Assembly (NCBI RefSeq): GCF_003967555.1
Contig: NZ_BIFS01000001.1
Coordinates: 5,828,001-5,892,000 of the forward strand
DNA length: 64,000 nucleotides
Origin: Dictyobacter kobayashii
Lineage (GTDB): Bacteria > Chloroflexota > Ktedonobacteria > Ktedonobacterales > Ktedonobacteraceae
Direction of reading: 5' to 3'
The notes beneath the pieces were generated by a model, which did no database searches, had not been told where the DNA came from, and was given only the letters and a program-made list of their open reading frames with translations. Of the stretch, positions 9,164 to 18,939 are shown in pieces; positions within the stretch are counted from its first letter, which is position 1, and every line of letters begins with the position of its first letter. The position numbers and the translations under genes are program-made.

Positions 9164-11216
9164 TTATTCGGTTTTTTCTGGGGTGGTTGGTTTTGTGGTG
9201 GGACCTTCTTTGCCTACGCTACCGGCTCGGCGTTTGAGGACCACGGTGGCCAGGGGCGAGAGGGTGAGGGTGATCGAGTGAGAGCAGGATTGCCAGGGGA
9301 TGGCTTCACTCGTCATATCCTCGGCATTGATCAGGCCACTACCGCCATATTGGGTGTGGTCGCTATTGAGGAGCTCGTAGTAGATACCTGACTCGGGGAC
9401 GCCCAGGCGGTAGCTCTGGCGCGGCACCGGAGTGAAATTACTGATAAAGATCAGGGTATCATCGGTATCTTTGCTGCGGCGCTGGAACGAGATCACACTG
9501 TTATCGCTATCATGTGGATCAATCCATGAGAAGCCAGCAGGATCGTTGTCCAGGGCGCTCAGGGCTGGCTCGTTATGATAGAGCTGGTTGAGCTGCGAGA
9601 TAAAATCAAGCAGCTGAGCATGGTGGGGATCGCTGGGCGCAGAGAGCAAGTGCCAGTCGAGGCTCTCCTTATAGTTCCACTCGCTCCACTGGCCGAACTC
9701 ACCGCCCATAAAGAGCAGCTTCTTGCCGGGATGTCCCCACATATAGCCATAGAAGGCACGCAGATTGGCAAATTTCTGCCACAGATCACCCGGCATCTTA
9801 CGAATCATCGAGCCCTTGATATGCACCACCTCATCGTGCGAGAGTGGCAGCACATAGTTCTCCGAATAGGCATACATCATCGAGAAAGTAATATTGTTGT
9901 GGAAGAAGCGGCGATGGATGGGGTCCAATTTCATATATTCGAGCATATCATGCATCCAGCCATATTCCACTTATGGGTGAAGCCCAGGCCGCCCACATAG
10001 GTTGGACGTGTCACCAATGGCCATGCGCTCGACTCCTCGGCGATTGTCACCGTGCCGGGCACCTCGGCATAGACCGCTTCATTGAGCTGCTGCAAGAACG
10101 TCACCGCCTCCAGGTGTTCGCGCCCCCATGTTCATTGGGAATCCACTCGCCCGAGTCACGCAGATAATCCAGGTAGAGCATTGAAGCCACCGCATCCACG
10201 CGCAGGCCATCGATATGATATTCGCGCAACCAGAAGAGCGCGCTGGCAATCAAGAAATTGCGCACCTCGCTACGTCCATAATCAAAGACATAGGTGCCCC
10301 ACTCCTTGTGCTCACCCTTGCGCGGATCGGGATACTCATACAGATGGGTACCATCAAAATAGCTCAGGGCATGACCATCTTTGGGGAAATGGGACGGCAC
10401 CCAGTCCAAAATAATACCGATGCCTGCCTGGTGGATAAAATCGACAAAATACTGGAAATCCTCGGGAGTGCCGAAGCGCGACGTTGGCGCATAGTAGCCG
10501 GTACACTGGTAGCCCCAGGAGCCATCAAAAGGAAATTCGGTGATCGGAAGCAGCTCGATGTGGGTAAAGCCATGAGCCTTCACATATTCGGTCAGGGCAG
10601 GAGCCAGCTCGCGATAAGTCATAAAACGATCTTCTTCAGCCGCGCCCGGCACATGGCGTTCGGGTACATGGCGCCACGATCCCAGGTGCACCTCATAGAC
10701 CGACATCGGAGCATTGAGCTCCTGGCGCTTTGGCCGCTGTTCCAACCAGGTGGCATCCTGCCACTCATGGCGCTTGATATCCTGCACAATACTGGCCGTA
10801 TTGGGTCGCAACTCAAAAGCGAAGCCATAGGGATCAATTTTGTCGGCCACATAATTATTGTGGCGCGAATAGATCGAATACTTATAGAGCGCGCCCACCT
10901 GCAGGCCAGGGATAAATATTTCCCACACCCCTAGCTCCTGGTGGCGCAACTCCATCATATTGGCGCTGCGATTCCAGCTATTGAAATCCCCGATCACAGA
11001 GATCGAGCGAGCATTAGGGGCCCAGACCGCGAAGTTGACCCCCTCCACTCCATTCACCACTCTGGGATGCGCCCCCATCTTCTCATAAAGACGGAAGTGT
11101 TTACCCTGGCCAAAGAGGTAGAAATCAAAATCACTAAAGATCGACGGGACTTCCTGTTTATGTGAATTATTATTTGTGTCACTGCCTGGTTGTTGTGGAA
11201 GAAGTGGTGCTGACAT
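9164..11216 (-). CDS. glgB: 1,4-alpha-glucan branching enzyme GlgB, frame broken twice
   Basis: GlgB makes alpha-1,6 branches in glycogen by transferring cut alpha-1,4 chains. The corrected product is about 684 residues. It has an N-terminal CBM48 domain (FAVWAPNARSISVIGDFNSW), a GH13 barrel with GLRVDAVASMLY (nucleophile Asp), TVTIAEESSAWP (acid Glu) and LPLSHDEVVH, and the C-terminal all-beta domain. Breaks: a missing base in the C-run at 10123-10127 and another at 9960-9961; between them the expected core (LEAVTFLQQLNEAVY through GLGFTHKWNMGW) is intact in a third frame. The start follows AAAGGAAG. No other glycogen gene is in the window. Identification is secure; the breaks are almost surely sequence errors. 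Confidence 0.93.
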
Positions 11217-12167
11217 AAAAAACTTCCTTTATTTTCGATGTTTTGCCAATTTGTTTTTAGCATAGCACATTCAGCAAACAAAATGCTGGCTATTAACTCT
11301 TCTGCTGCTTGTAGCGTAGAAAACCTGTGAAATACTTTATTTTGAACTGTAATGGCGTAGAAAAGAGAAAATAAAAGAGATTGTAGTACTAAAATGTAAT
11401 AAATTCTGCATATGATAAATGCTGTTGCAGACTGATTGTACTTGTCTTGCGCAATGAGTGGACCTGTTTGCCATCTATACCACAACCTGCATCCTGGCCT
11501 GACGCAACAAGCTCCTCAAAGTCTACCTGCATAATCTCTAATTGCAGCTCGATAGAATATCCTGAAATATATTGATTGTGCTGATAAATGTATGTCAGGG
11601 TGGAGGTGAAAAATAACTGATAGTGGATAAATTCTTGTCTGGCCTGGAGCACTTTATACATAAATCGAGTATAAATCCCTTCAAAAAATTACAGGCATCA
11701 AAAGTGTGATCTGTTTTTGATGCGGGAACAGTATAACACAATGTAAATAATAAGGGCAATTACATGTTTATATCGAAGAAAGCAATAACAGCCTCGTAGA
11801 GGGCACGTAGCGCCTTGAGGGACGCACGCGCTTCTCATGTTTATGGTTGTGATTATTGTTGCTTTTCCAGCAGGAACGGAGAAAGCGGGGGCAAGCCCCG
11901 CACGTACAGATCATTATTATTGGTGATTTTAGGTGTAATAATGCTGATTATCATGTGAGTGGGTAGAATGAGGAGAGAGGTTGGGTAGGGTATTCATGAG
12001 ACCAATTACTGGCGAATTACGTGTATTAATGAGAGCACAAGCTTTAATACGATTGCTTTGGAGGCGGACCTTCGTATGTTGAGCCAGTTTCCTGGTTTAG
12101 TGTAACCAGGTGCGGAGGTGATGCGAGAAGCAGCATTAGATAGATTAAGAAAGGATGAGGTAGAGCC
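11217..12167. other. Long intergenic region between glgB and the DksA-like gene
   Basis: The region is AT-rich and lies between two divergent genes. It holds one family B repeat (11862-11913). A 90-codon frame on the minus strand (11389-11661) has no family resemblance and a poorly spaced ribosome site, so I do not call it. Promoters for both flanking genes must lie here but none is convincing by eye. Confidence 0.5.
11862..11913 (+). repeat. Dispersed hairpin repeat, family B, copy 2
   Basis: The core GCGGGGGCAAGCCCCGC followed by ACGTACAGATC is identical to the copy at 15789-15840. The left part (CAGGAACGGAGAAA) resembles the AACGGATTAA of the other copies. Confidence 0.8.
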
Positions 12168-12584
12168 ATGGCTATAAATATAGCAAAGATGAAGAAGCGT
12201 TTGGAGGAGCAACGCCATGAGCTAGAGGAAAATCTAAAGGACTCCACTGCCGGACCACCAGCGGAGACCAATGGCGATCCAGCCACTATCGACTATCAGG
12301 ATAAGGAAGATGACGCCACCGATACGCAGGAGATGCAGCAAGAGCAGGGCATTCGCTTTACCTTGCAGAGCCAGCTGGATGATGTAAATGCCGCCCTTAA
12401 GCGCATCGAAGACGGCACCTATGGACGCTGTGTAGATTGTGGCAAAGAAATTCCTGAGAAACGCCTGGAGGCGATTCCCTGGGCCGAGCGTTGCATCGAG
12501 GATGAAGAGAAACACGATCGATTGCTGGCCAGTGAAGATGAAGTGCGTGGCGACGAGCCTACTGAGGGCACTCATTTCTACTAG
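12168..12584 (+). CDS. DksA/TraR-type zinc-finger protein with an altered fourth ligand
   Basis: A 138-residue protein with a charged helical N-terminus (residues 1-75) and a C-terminal finger. The family finger is C-x2-C-x17-C-x2-C; here it reads C-x2-C-x17-C-x2-D (GRCVDCGKEI ... AERCIEDEE), so the last Cys is Asp. DksA-like proteins insert a coiled-coil in the RNA polymerase secondary channel; small members of this group in Gram-positives and Chloroflexota are linked to stress but poorly studied. GAGG precedes the ATG. It is a single-gene unit closed by a strong terminator. Zinc binding may be changed or lost. Confidence 0.85.
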   Translation: MAINIAKMKKRLEEQRHELEENLKDSTAGPPAETNGDPATIDYQDKEDDATDTQEMQQEQGIRFTLQSQLDDVNAALKRIEDGTYGRCVDCGKEIPEKRLEAIPWAERCIEDEEKHDRLLASEDEVRGDEPTEGTHFY

Positions 12585-12643
12585 GCCCTACTTGAGCTCG
12601 GGTCACTCCCAAAATATGTAAATATATGTAGAGATACGTAGAG

Positions 12644-12704
12644 ATACCCCTATTCATGCACACTCATATAGTTACACTTTTGAGCATGAATAGGGGTATT
12701 TTTT
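12644..12704 (+). terminator. Rho-independent terminator after the DksA-like gene
   Basis: ATACCCCTATTCATGC and GCATGAATAGGGGTAT form a perfect 16-bp stem, directly followed by TTTTTT. A textbook intrinsic terminator. Confidence 0.9.
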
Positions 12705-12846
12705 GAGGAAGTAGAGCATATAGCAGGGTAATGATAACAAATCTCGATATACTCCAAAATCATCTTGACGTCTCCGATCCTGTCATTTACAATGAATACT
12801 TATCAATCCGTGAATATTTTAGCAGTAAACGGGAGCTTGAATCGGT

Positions 12847-14800
12847 ATGGGGTATGAGATGCAGCCTTCGTTCCTGAGGCGCAGAGTGTTGGTGGCGGTA
12901 GCTCCAGACGACATGCAGGCAATTGAACTTGTCAAAGCCATGCGAGCACTGGGCTTGACGGTAATAATTGCCGCAACGATTGGCTTAGCTTCTCAAGCAG
13001 ACGATGTGGCGGTCTGCGTGGTTGTATTGAATCCTGAAAAGTGGCGTAGCACACCCTCAGTGGTCACGGCCATGCGCCGAAATCCACGTTATATGATTCC
13101 AGTGCTGGAAGAGCCGATGAATTTGCCCCGGGCGGCATGGGGGAGCGAGCCTTTTTATCTATCCGAGACGCCAGCCGAGACAGCGAAAGCTCTGGTTGCT
13201 TTGATTCGCCATCACTTGCAAAGCATGTCAGAGCATGAGATCAACGCTATTATGCAGCGTGCGAACATTCAACCCTGGCTGCGCGAGCCCGAGCCGTTTG
13301 CCCCGGTTGTTGAATATAAAAAGGCGCCACCACATAAACTGGCCCACTACCTCCAGCTCTGCTGGCCACTGGCCTTCATCTTATGTGTCAGTTTCCTGAC
13401 CTATTATTTTTTTCAGCTTTCAGCGACCACCAACACCGAGGCCACCACGCCTATGGCTACCACCTCTACCTGGCGCAATCATCCCTATTCCGCGCTGGTT
13501 CCTGGTCAGGAATGTGATCTCGGCGGAGCTGATTGGGAGGTGCCCACTTATTATAAAGGCACGGCCACACCTGCAGCCAGCGAGGACGCGACCCCTGTCT
13601 CGACGCCTCAAGTGATTCTAGACAATTCTACGGTCACCACCTGTCAGCAAAGTGGTGTGCTACTGACCCACACCAATCACTATGCGGCCTTTTCCTCGCT
13701 GGTTTTTACCAGTCGAGGCCTGCCCTGCCACGCCATTATAGTACCCATATTACCGCCAGCACCATCAACACCAGCGATGCCGCTGTTTTCGAACTGGGGG
13801 TACGCGACCAGAGCGGTTCAGATATAAGTGGTACCGAGGTCGGTTATGGTAATGATGCCTTGCAGGTCGGGGTTGATGGCAGCTGGAAGCTAGTACGCTA
13901 TAATAACGTGACCAATAATGTCGACGTACGGTTCGCACGCGGCTTCGTCCAGCCATCGCAGAGTTACACCATATCAGCGGACATCAATGGTCCGGTCATG
14001 ACCTTTACCATTAACCAGCATACGGTGGCCACCATCAGCGATGCTACTTACCCTGATAGCTACGGCATCTCCTTTGGATTAAGTGATGCAGGCGCTAAAG
14101 AGCCACCCAGCGCCCTCTTTTCTCATTTCGCCTACACTCCCCTGTCTGATAGCCCTCAAGAGAAAGCGGTCGAGGCCAGCAGTACAGCTACCGCGCAGGT
14201 GAATGCGGCCTCCAGCGAAGCAACGACGCAGCCAGCATATAGTGCGCCGATACCTGGTTTTGGGTGTGATCATGGTCCGGGACAATGGCAACCAGTCAAT
14301 GAGGCCGACCAGTACGTGACTACCCATTGTCTGAGCCATGCACTCAACGTCACGCAGCGAGAACACAGCAAGAATATGGGGCGTATCTCCTTCTATGGTT
14401 TGGATGGGAACTTTCCCAGCAACTATAGCGTCAAAGTCGGCGTGGATCTGAAAAAGTCCAACAACAACTGGGCCGGGTTGAGCACGCGCGTGAATGAGCA
14501 GGGGGCCAGCTATACTTTTCTGGTGCGCAACGATGGGAATTGGAGTATGCGGCGCTATGATGATAGGGGCGCCAGCCACCAGCTGGCCGCTGGCCGCGTA
14601 GCCCGGCATGATAGCTATATTCTTGAGGCCGTAACCAACGAAGAAACGCTGAGCCTCCAGATCAACGGAGGACGCGTCGCCTCCGTTCATGATGCCTTTC
14701 TCAGCACCACCGATCATATCGAGCTCAATACACTGTCCGGTAGCAAGAGTCCGCCGGGACCACCAACTTCTCAAACTTTAGCTTGCAGCCTTTGCCTTGA
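12847..14800 (+). CDS. Membrane protein: alpha/beta N-domain, one membrane helix and two lectin-like outer domains; frame broken twice
   Basis: The corrected product is about 651 residues. Residues 10-125 form an alternating alpha/beta domain (RRVLVAVAPDDMQAIELVKAM, DVAVCVVVLNPEKW) resembling a receiver or TIR fold, but I cannot assign it. A membrane helix follows near 170-190 (LCWPLAFILCVSFLTYYFF). The outside part has two similar domains, each starting with PGxxCDxGxxxW and ending in a LamG-like beta-sandwich (GSWKLVRYNN / GNWSMRRYDD). One-base losses at 13723-13725 and 14751-14752 break the frame; repair of the second gives a normal end (TTNFSNFSLQPLP) and stop at 14798. It may sense a ligand outside and signal inward; this is inference. 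Confidence 0.7.
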
Positions 14801-15003
14801 TGCCTCGCTGCATCTGCTATAATACGATCAAAACGTTGTAAAATAGCAATTCGCCGTTAGAATCCACTCCCGCCGGGAATCGCCTCAACTTGCGAGCTGA
14901 TTATAAAAGCTGCTTCTTTTGAAGAAAATTGTTAAAGAAGAAAAAAGCAACACGATTGTTTTTATTCAGGGGCGAAATATTGTTTCCTTTTGAAGGAGCT
15001 TAT

Positions 15004-15555
15004 ATGAGTAAATTGCCATTATGCATTCGGGTAGATGATGAGATCGAACTGTGCCTGAATGAGTTGCGCTACGCAGACGAGTATTTTGCTTTGATTATAC
15101 GCAATATCGAGCATTTGCGCGTATGGATGCCGTGGGCAGCGGGATCCACGCTTGAGACAACGCAGGCATATATGAGGGGGAGCATGCAACAGTTTGCTGA
15201 AGGACTAGGGCTCCCGACAAATATTTGGTATCGTGGGCAACTGGTGGGTGCCAGTGGATATCCCAGGATGAGTTGGGAGAAGCGCCAGGCAGAGATTGGG
15301 TACTGGGTGGACAAGGACATGCAAGGGAAGGGGATTATTACGAGGGCGGCCAGGGCGCTTGTCACCTATGCATTTGAGGAATATGGACTCAACAAAGTCG
15401 ATATTCATGCCGCAGCAGGAAACCAGCGAAGCCGAGCGGTACCGGAGCGTCTGGGTTTTATGTTGGAGGGAACCATTCGCCAGGCAGAATGGATCAACGG
15501 GAATGCCCATGATATGGTAATCTATGGGATACTCGCCAGCGAATGGCAGCACTAG
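15004..15555 (+). CDS. GNAT acetyltransferase of the RimJ/RimL type
   Basis: A 183-residue protein matching the RimL/YdaF subgroup, which acetylates N-terminal amines of ribosomal or other proteins using acetyl-CoA. The acetyl-CoA loop is DMQGKGIITRAAR (QGKGI), preceded by AEIGYWVD and followed by VDIHAAAGNQRSRAVPERLGF, the usual strand 5/helix 4 motif with Asn. The ATG at 15004 follows GAAGGAG at ideal spacing; the frame is open further upstream to 14929 but without support. Single gene. Confidence 0.85.
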   Translation: MSKLPLCIRVDDEIELCLNELRYADEYFALIIRNIEHLRVWMPWAAGSTLETTQAYMRGSMQQFAEGLGLPTNIWYRGQLVGASGYPRMSWEKRQAEIGYWVDKDMQGKGIITRAARALVTYAFEEYGLNKVDIHAAAGNQRSRAVPERLGFMLEGTIRQAEWINGNAHDMVIYGILASEWQH

Positions 15556-15679
15556 CAACCTGCGCGGCTGGCGTATTTTTCCGCTCATCTATCACCAAAA
15601 ACATGTTTGTACGTTCGGGTCTTGTCTACAATAATTTTTACTTAATAATAAATTAATGCATCGAAAGCAACAAGAACAC

Positions 15680-15728
15680 GATCAGTACGTGCGGGGCTTG
15701 TCCCCGCTTAATCCGTTCCTGCTCGAAA
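15680..15728 (-). repeat. Dispersed hairpin repeat, family B, copy 3 (inverted)
   Basis: GATCAGTACGTGCGGGGCTT, then CCCCGCTTAATCCGTTCC and GCTCGAAA, the reverse complement of the family consensus. With the next copy at 15789 it makes an inverted pair about 60 bases apart. Confidence 0.85.
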
Positions 15729-15788
15729 GAGAACAATAATAATGCCAGGCGCTCAGCCAAATAGCTGCAAAATCCTCTTCTTGTTGAT

Positions 15789-15840
15789 TTTTCGAGCGGA
15801 GAGATTAAAAGCGGGGGCAAGCCCCGCACGTACAGATCAG
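15789..15840 (+). repeat. Dispersed hairpin repeat, family B, copy 4
   Basis: TTTTCGAGCGGAGAGATTAA, then GCGGGGGCAAGCCCCGC and ACGTACAGATC. It overlaps the last codons of the XRE-NB-ARC gene by four bases, so it probably also acts as that gene's 3' hairpin. Confidence 0.85.
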
Positions 15841-18086
15841 GCGCTATGTTCGTCGATGGTTTTGTTGTTGAATGAGAACACGGCCAGGGCATCGAGGATG
15901 AAGGAGCCGCGCACTACGATGACTTTGAGGGTGTGGGGCCCGGGCGCCAGGTTGGTGTGGCTGAATACGATGGTCTGGGTGTATTTCTCAACTGAGAAGC
16001 GGGCCGTGTTGGTAGCCTGGATATAGGTATCATCGATATAGATTTCGATCTCGCCATTATACATAGTGGTATCAGAAATAATTTCTATGCCTACGCCGGT
16101 AAACTGATACTGGAATGAAGCATTGGGTGTTTCTGTAAAGTGGGCATCGTTGTTGAAGTCGCCTGGATGCTGGCGCTGGCTCCATTGTCCCTCTTCGTTG
16201 TAGAGGATACGTGGATCATTGTCGTTAACTACCTCACGCGTGAGGGAGTGTTCGCTCTCGTGAGGATGCATACGTTGATGCCATTGCAGGGCCTCAAGGG
16301 TGCGCTCGGTTTTTTGTAGTAGATTGACGTAGCGCTTCACAAAAAAGAGATCCGCGTACTCCAGCCCGGTGAACTTTTCCTGTAAGAAAATAGCCTGGCG
16401 ATAGAGTTCTTCCGCGCGCTCAAATTTTTGTTGATCTTCATAGATTATGGCTAGATTGCCCAGATCGGTGGCGATGGAGAGATGTTCATCTCCATAGAGC
16501 TGGCGATCAAGCTTGAGGGCACGCTGATACATCTCCTCGGCCAACTGGTACTGGGTCCGTTCGCGCAGGTAATGGCCGGCCTTGCTCAAGAGCTGTGAGA
16601 CCTCCTCACTGCCTAATTGCCAGTGATCGATTAGCTTAACGCAAGCTTCAACCTGGGAATAATAGCGCTGACACTGGGACCAGGTCTCATGCCAGCGAGA
16701 GACGGTTACCAGTGGAAAAGCATGGTTCACGGCTATGACCGTACGCTCTGCATAGGTCCTGCGCATCTGCTCATCCATCGAGTCCTGAATCACCGCCTGG
16801 ACCAGGCGATGGATCGAGAGCGCCCCACTGTCCGGCTGCGTGCGGATCAGCGAGTATTTACGTAGCTCACCGATGGCACGATGTAGTAAGAGTGGACTAT
16901 CCTGTAGTGGTCGCAGCTCGGTATTAAAATAAGCGATACTGTATTGTATAAATTCTTCATAGATGCGATCTGGATTGAGGAAGGCGCAGAAACAAAGGAT
17001 CTGTGAAGAAGCAGGCTGGGTCTGCTGGAGACGCTCAAAAGAAAGTTTCCAGGTCGTGGCGACCGAGAATTGATAATTACTGGCGACCGTATTGAATTCC
17101 TGTAGTACATCGGCGCGATGCTCCCGAAACAGCTTGAGATAGCTGGCCAGGCCACAACCAGTTTCTTCCAGGTAGGACGCGGCCTGGGTGAGGGCCAGCG
17201 GCAGGTAATCCAGAGCCTCAGAGATCTCGTAGGCCAGGGCCAGCATAGATTTAGGCACATTTTGTAAAGGAGTAGTCGGTGGAATCATCTGCGCGCGACC
17301 CAGCAAGAGCCGGACACTCTCATCTGGTGACATCTCCAGCAGCTCAAACGACTGTCCCAGCGGGCCGATTACTTGCCGACGCGTGGTAATCAGGACTCGA
17401 CAATCTCCCAGGTGGAGTAGAAAATTCTGGATGGCGGCTGGATTATCAACATTATCGAGAATCAGCAGGCTATGTGGATGTTCTTTGAGCCAGTGCTGCA
17501 CCGCCATAACCGTAGCTTGCCGATCTTTGGCTCCTTTTTCCGGTAGATTCAAATAACTGGCCAGCTCCACACAGCTTTCAAGCAGCGTCTCAGGCAAGTC
17601 TGCATTGAGCCAGAGGACCGCCTGATAATCCGAGCGATAGCGAAAGGCATACTCAATGGCAATCTGGGTCTTGCCGATGCCTCCCAGGCCGGTGATAGCT
17701 AGCAAGCAAGAGCCGGCCCCGCTTTTTTGCAGACGTTCATGGATCTCCGTCAGAAGCGCGTCACGACCAGTAAAAAAGGCGTTGCGCTGATAGGGGACGA
17801 ACCAGGGCATGGCTCGCTGCCTGGATTCGGGCCCGTGCGATAGTTGCAGCAGCTCCGCCAGCTCCTCTTGATCCAGGGCAAGTATCTCCGCGTAGCGCCG
17901 GATTAGTTCCTCGGTAATACGAATATTGCCATTCTCGATGCCCGATAGATAGCTCTTAGAATATCCCAGGCGCGTAGCCATCTCAGTTAACGAGACACTT
18001 TGTTGTTGGCGAGCCGAGCGCAGGCGCATAGAGAGCGGAAGAGCCTCCATATGCGCACTATCAATTTGCTTATCTTTACGTCCCAT
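15837..18086 (-). CDS. STAND regulator: XRE helix-turn-helix, NB-ARC NTPase, TPR repeats and a C-terminal jelly-roll domain
   Basis: A 749-residue protein. Residues 17-72 are an XRE helix-turn-helix (SLTEMATRLGYSKSYLSGIE). Residues about 100-440 are an NB-ARC-type NTPase: Walker A GLGGIGKTQIAIEYA, Walker B SLLILDNVDN, sensor RVLITTRR, and DYLPLALTQAASYLEE equal to the GLPLAL motif; an MHD-like site reads SIHRLVQ. Residues about 480-620 hold TPRs (YQLAEEMYQRALKLDRQLYG, FERAEELYRQAIFLQEK). The last 120 residues form a beta-sandwich (GEIEIYIDDTYIQ ... LAPGPHTLKVIVV ... FILDALAVF) like carbohydrate-binding or jelly-roll domains. STAND proteins oligomerise on ligand sensing. The gene is divergent from 18661. 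What it senses and regulates is unknown. Confidence 0.88.
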   Translation of the reverse strand: MGRKDKQIDSAHMEALPLSMRLRSARQQQSVSLTEMATRLGYSKSYLSGIENGNIRITEELIRRYAEILALDQEELAELLQLSHGPESRQRAMPWFVPYQRNAFFTGRDALLTEIHERLQKSGAGSCLLAITGLGGIGKTQIAIEYAFRYRSDYQAVLWLNADLPETLLESCVELASYLNLPEKGAKDRQATVMAVQHWLKEHPHSLLILDNVDNPAAIQNFLLHLGDCRVLITTRRQVIGPLGQSFELLEMSPDESVRLLLGRAQMIPPTTPLQNVPKSMLALAYEISEALDYLPLALTQAASYLEETGCGLASYLKLFREHRADVLQEFNTVASNYQFSVATTWKLSFERLQQTQPASSQILCFCAFLNPDRIYEEFIQYSIAYFNTELRPLQDSPLLLHRAIGELRKYSLIRTQPDSGALSIHRLVQAVIQDSMDEQMRRTYAERTVIAVNHAFPLVTVSRWHETWSQCQRYYSQVEACVKLIDHWQLGSEEVSQLLSKAGHYLRERTQYQLAEEMYQRALKLDRQLYGDEHLSIATDLGNLAIIYEDQQKFERAEELYRQAIFLQEKFTGLEYADLFFVKRYVNLLQKTERTLEALQWHQRMHPHESEHSLTREVVNDNDPRILYNEEGQWSQRQHPGDFNNDAHFTETPNASFQYQFTGVGIEIISDTTMYNGEIEIYIDDTYIQATNTARFSVEKYTQTIVFSHTNLAPGPHTLKVIVVRGSFILDALAVFSFNNKTIDEHSA

Positions 18087-18660
18087 GGTTGCTCCTCCTT
18101 ACATTAATAATTTTGAATCAGGTAATCACCCAGGAGGGGTGTCGGGGAATGCCAGATCTATGTCGAAGCGTTGGTATCCTTTTTACCCCATCCTCCTCTA
18201 TCAACAAACTGTCCGTGGTGGCTCTAAATGGCACGCTGCAATCTGTGTGTAGCTGCCTGGCAGGCCAATCCGCTTGCTCGAAACTGACCCCATTTTAATG
18301 GCTGAGTCAGTGGCAGCAGGGCTAGCCGCCTCCAGGCACGGTGACGATTGCTTTTTACAACACATGAATCATTACAAATGACTAAACAATCATAGTATAT
18401 GCGAACAGGCTCAAGAATACAATGTAAATCTCCCGATTAGAGAGCTGGAGCCACAGTATCAGCGCACCCTTGTAAACATTCGCACGGCAAATATTCATCT
18501 CAAAAACTTTGCACCCAATCCGGGCTATTATAGCTTGTATTTCGCGTCAGGTAATGTATAATTTAGTGGACGTTCAATGTTTACTAAACAATAATTTTGT
18601 TTTGAAAGTGCCAGGAAAACGTTGCTAGAAAGCTTTAAACGAGCAATGCGAGGTTATTAA
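18087..18660. other. Divergent intergenic region
   Basis: It separates the STAND gene from the small membrane protein gene. A short GGAG-containing leader for the STAND gene lies at its left end. It holds the promoter listed at 18535-18562; otherwise I see no gene or repeat. Confidence 0.5.
18535..18562 (+). promoter_or_regulatory. Sigma-70 type promoter
   Basis: TTGTAT (18535-18540) and a perfect TATAAT (18557-18562) are 16 bases apart, about 100 bases upstream of the small membrane protein gene. It may drive that gene and the LRR gene by read-through. Confidence 0.6.
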
Positions 18661-18900
18661 ATGAACTGCCTGCTTCCCTATGCGCTATTATTCATTATCT
18701 GTTTACTGGTGAGTGTAATGATCTTATCCAGAATGTTTTCCCACCGCTATACCTTGCAGGATCAATATATTCACTATAGAAGCAGATTTGATTATATCAA
18801 TAAACTGGCTATTGTTATTTTATTGATCATGGGTGTGATGTTCCTGCTCTCCTATCTCATGTTTAAGCAGCAAGTCTTTGCGCACGTTAGACTTTTCTAA
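18661..18900 (+). CDS. Small membrane protein with two helices
   Basis: 79 residues, no known family. Two hydrophobic helices are visible: residues 4-24 (LLPYALLFIICLLVSVMIL) and 48-70 (LAIVILLIMGVMFLLSYLMF), joined by a basic, Tyr-rich loop. GAGGT lies eight bases before the ATG and a sigma-70 promoter about 100 bases upstream. It is followed by a small terminator and then by the LRR gene. Hydropathy and signals support a real gene; the function is unknown. Confidence 0.6.
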   Translation: MNCLLPYALLFIICLLVSVMILSRMFSHRYTLQDQYIHYRSRFDYINKLAIVILLIMGVMFLLSYLMFKQQVFAHVRLF

Positions 18901-18930
18901 ATACCATCAATTGCATCTGGTGGTATTTTA
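18899..18930 (+). terminator. Small stem-loop after the membrane protein gene
   Basis: AAATACCA pairs with TGGTATTT around a 14-base loop, ending in TTTTA, and overlaps the stop codon. A weak intrinsic terminator or attenuator before the LRR gene. Confidence 0.5.
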
Positions 18931-18939
18931 GAATAAAAT

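Noticed and set aside
10215..10934. 239-codon plus-strand frame
   Set aside because: Antisense to glgB, which is certain.
11389..11661. 90-codon minus-strand frame in the glgB/DksA spacer
   Set aside because: No family, poorly spaced ribosome site, AT-rich spacer; likely chance.
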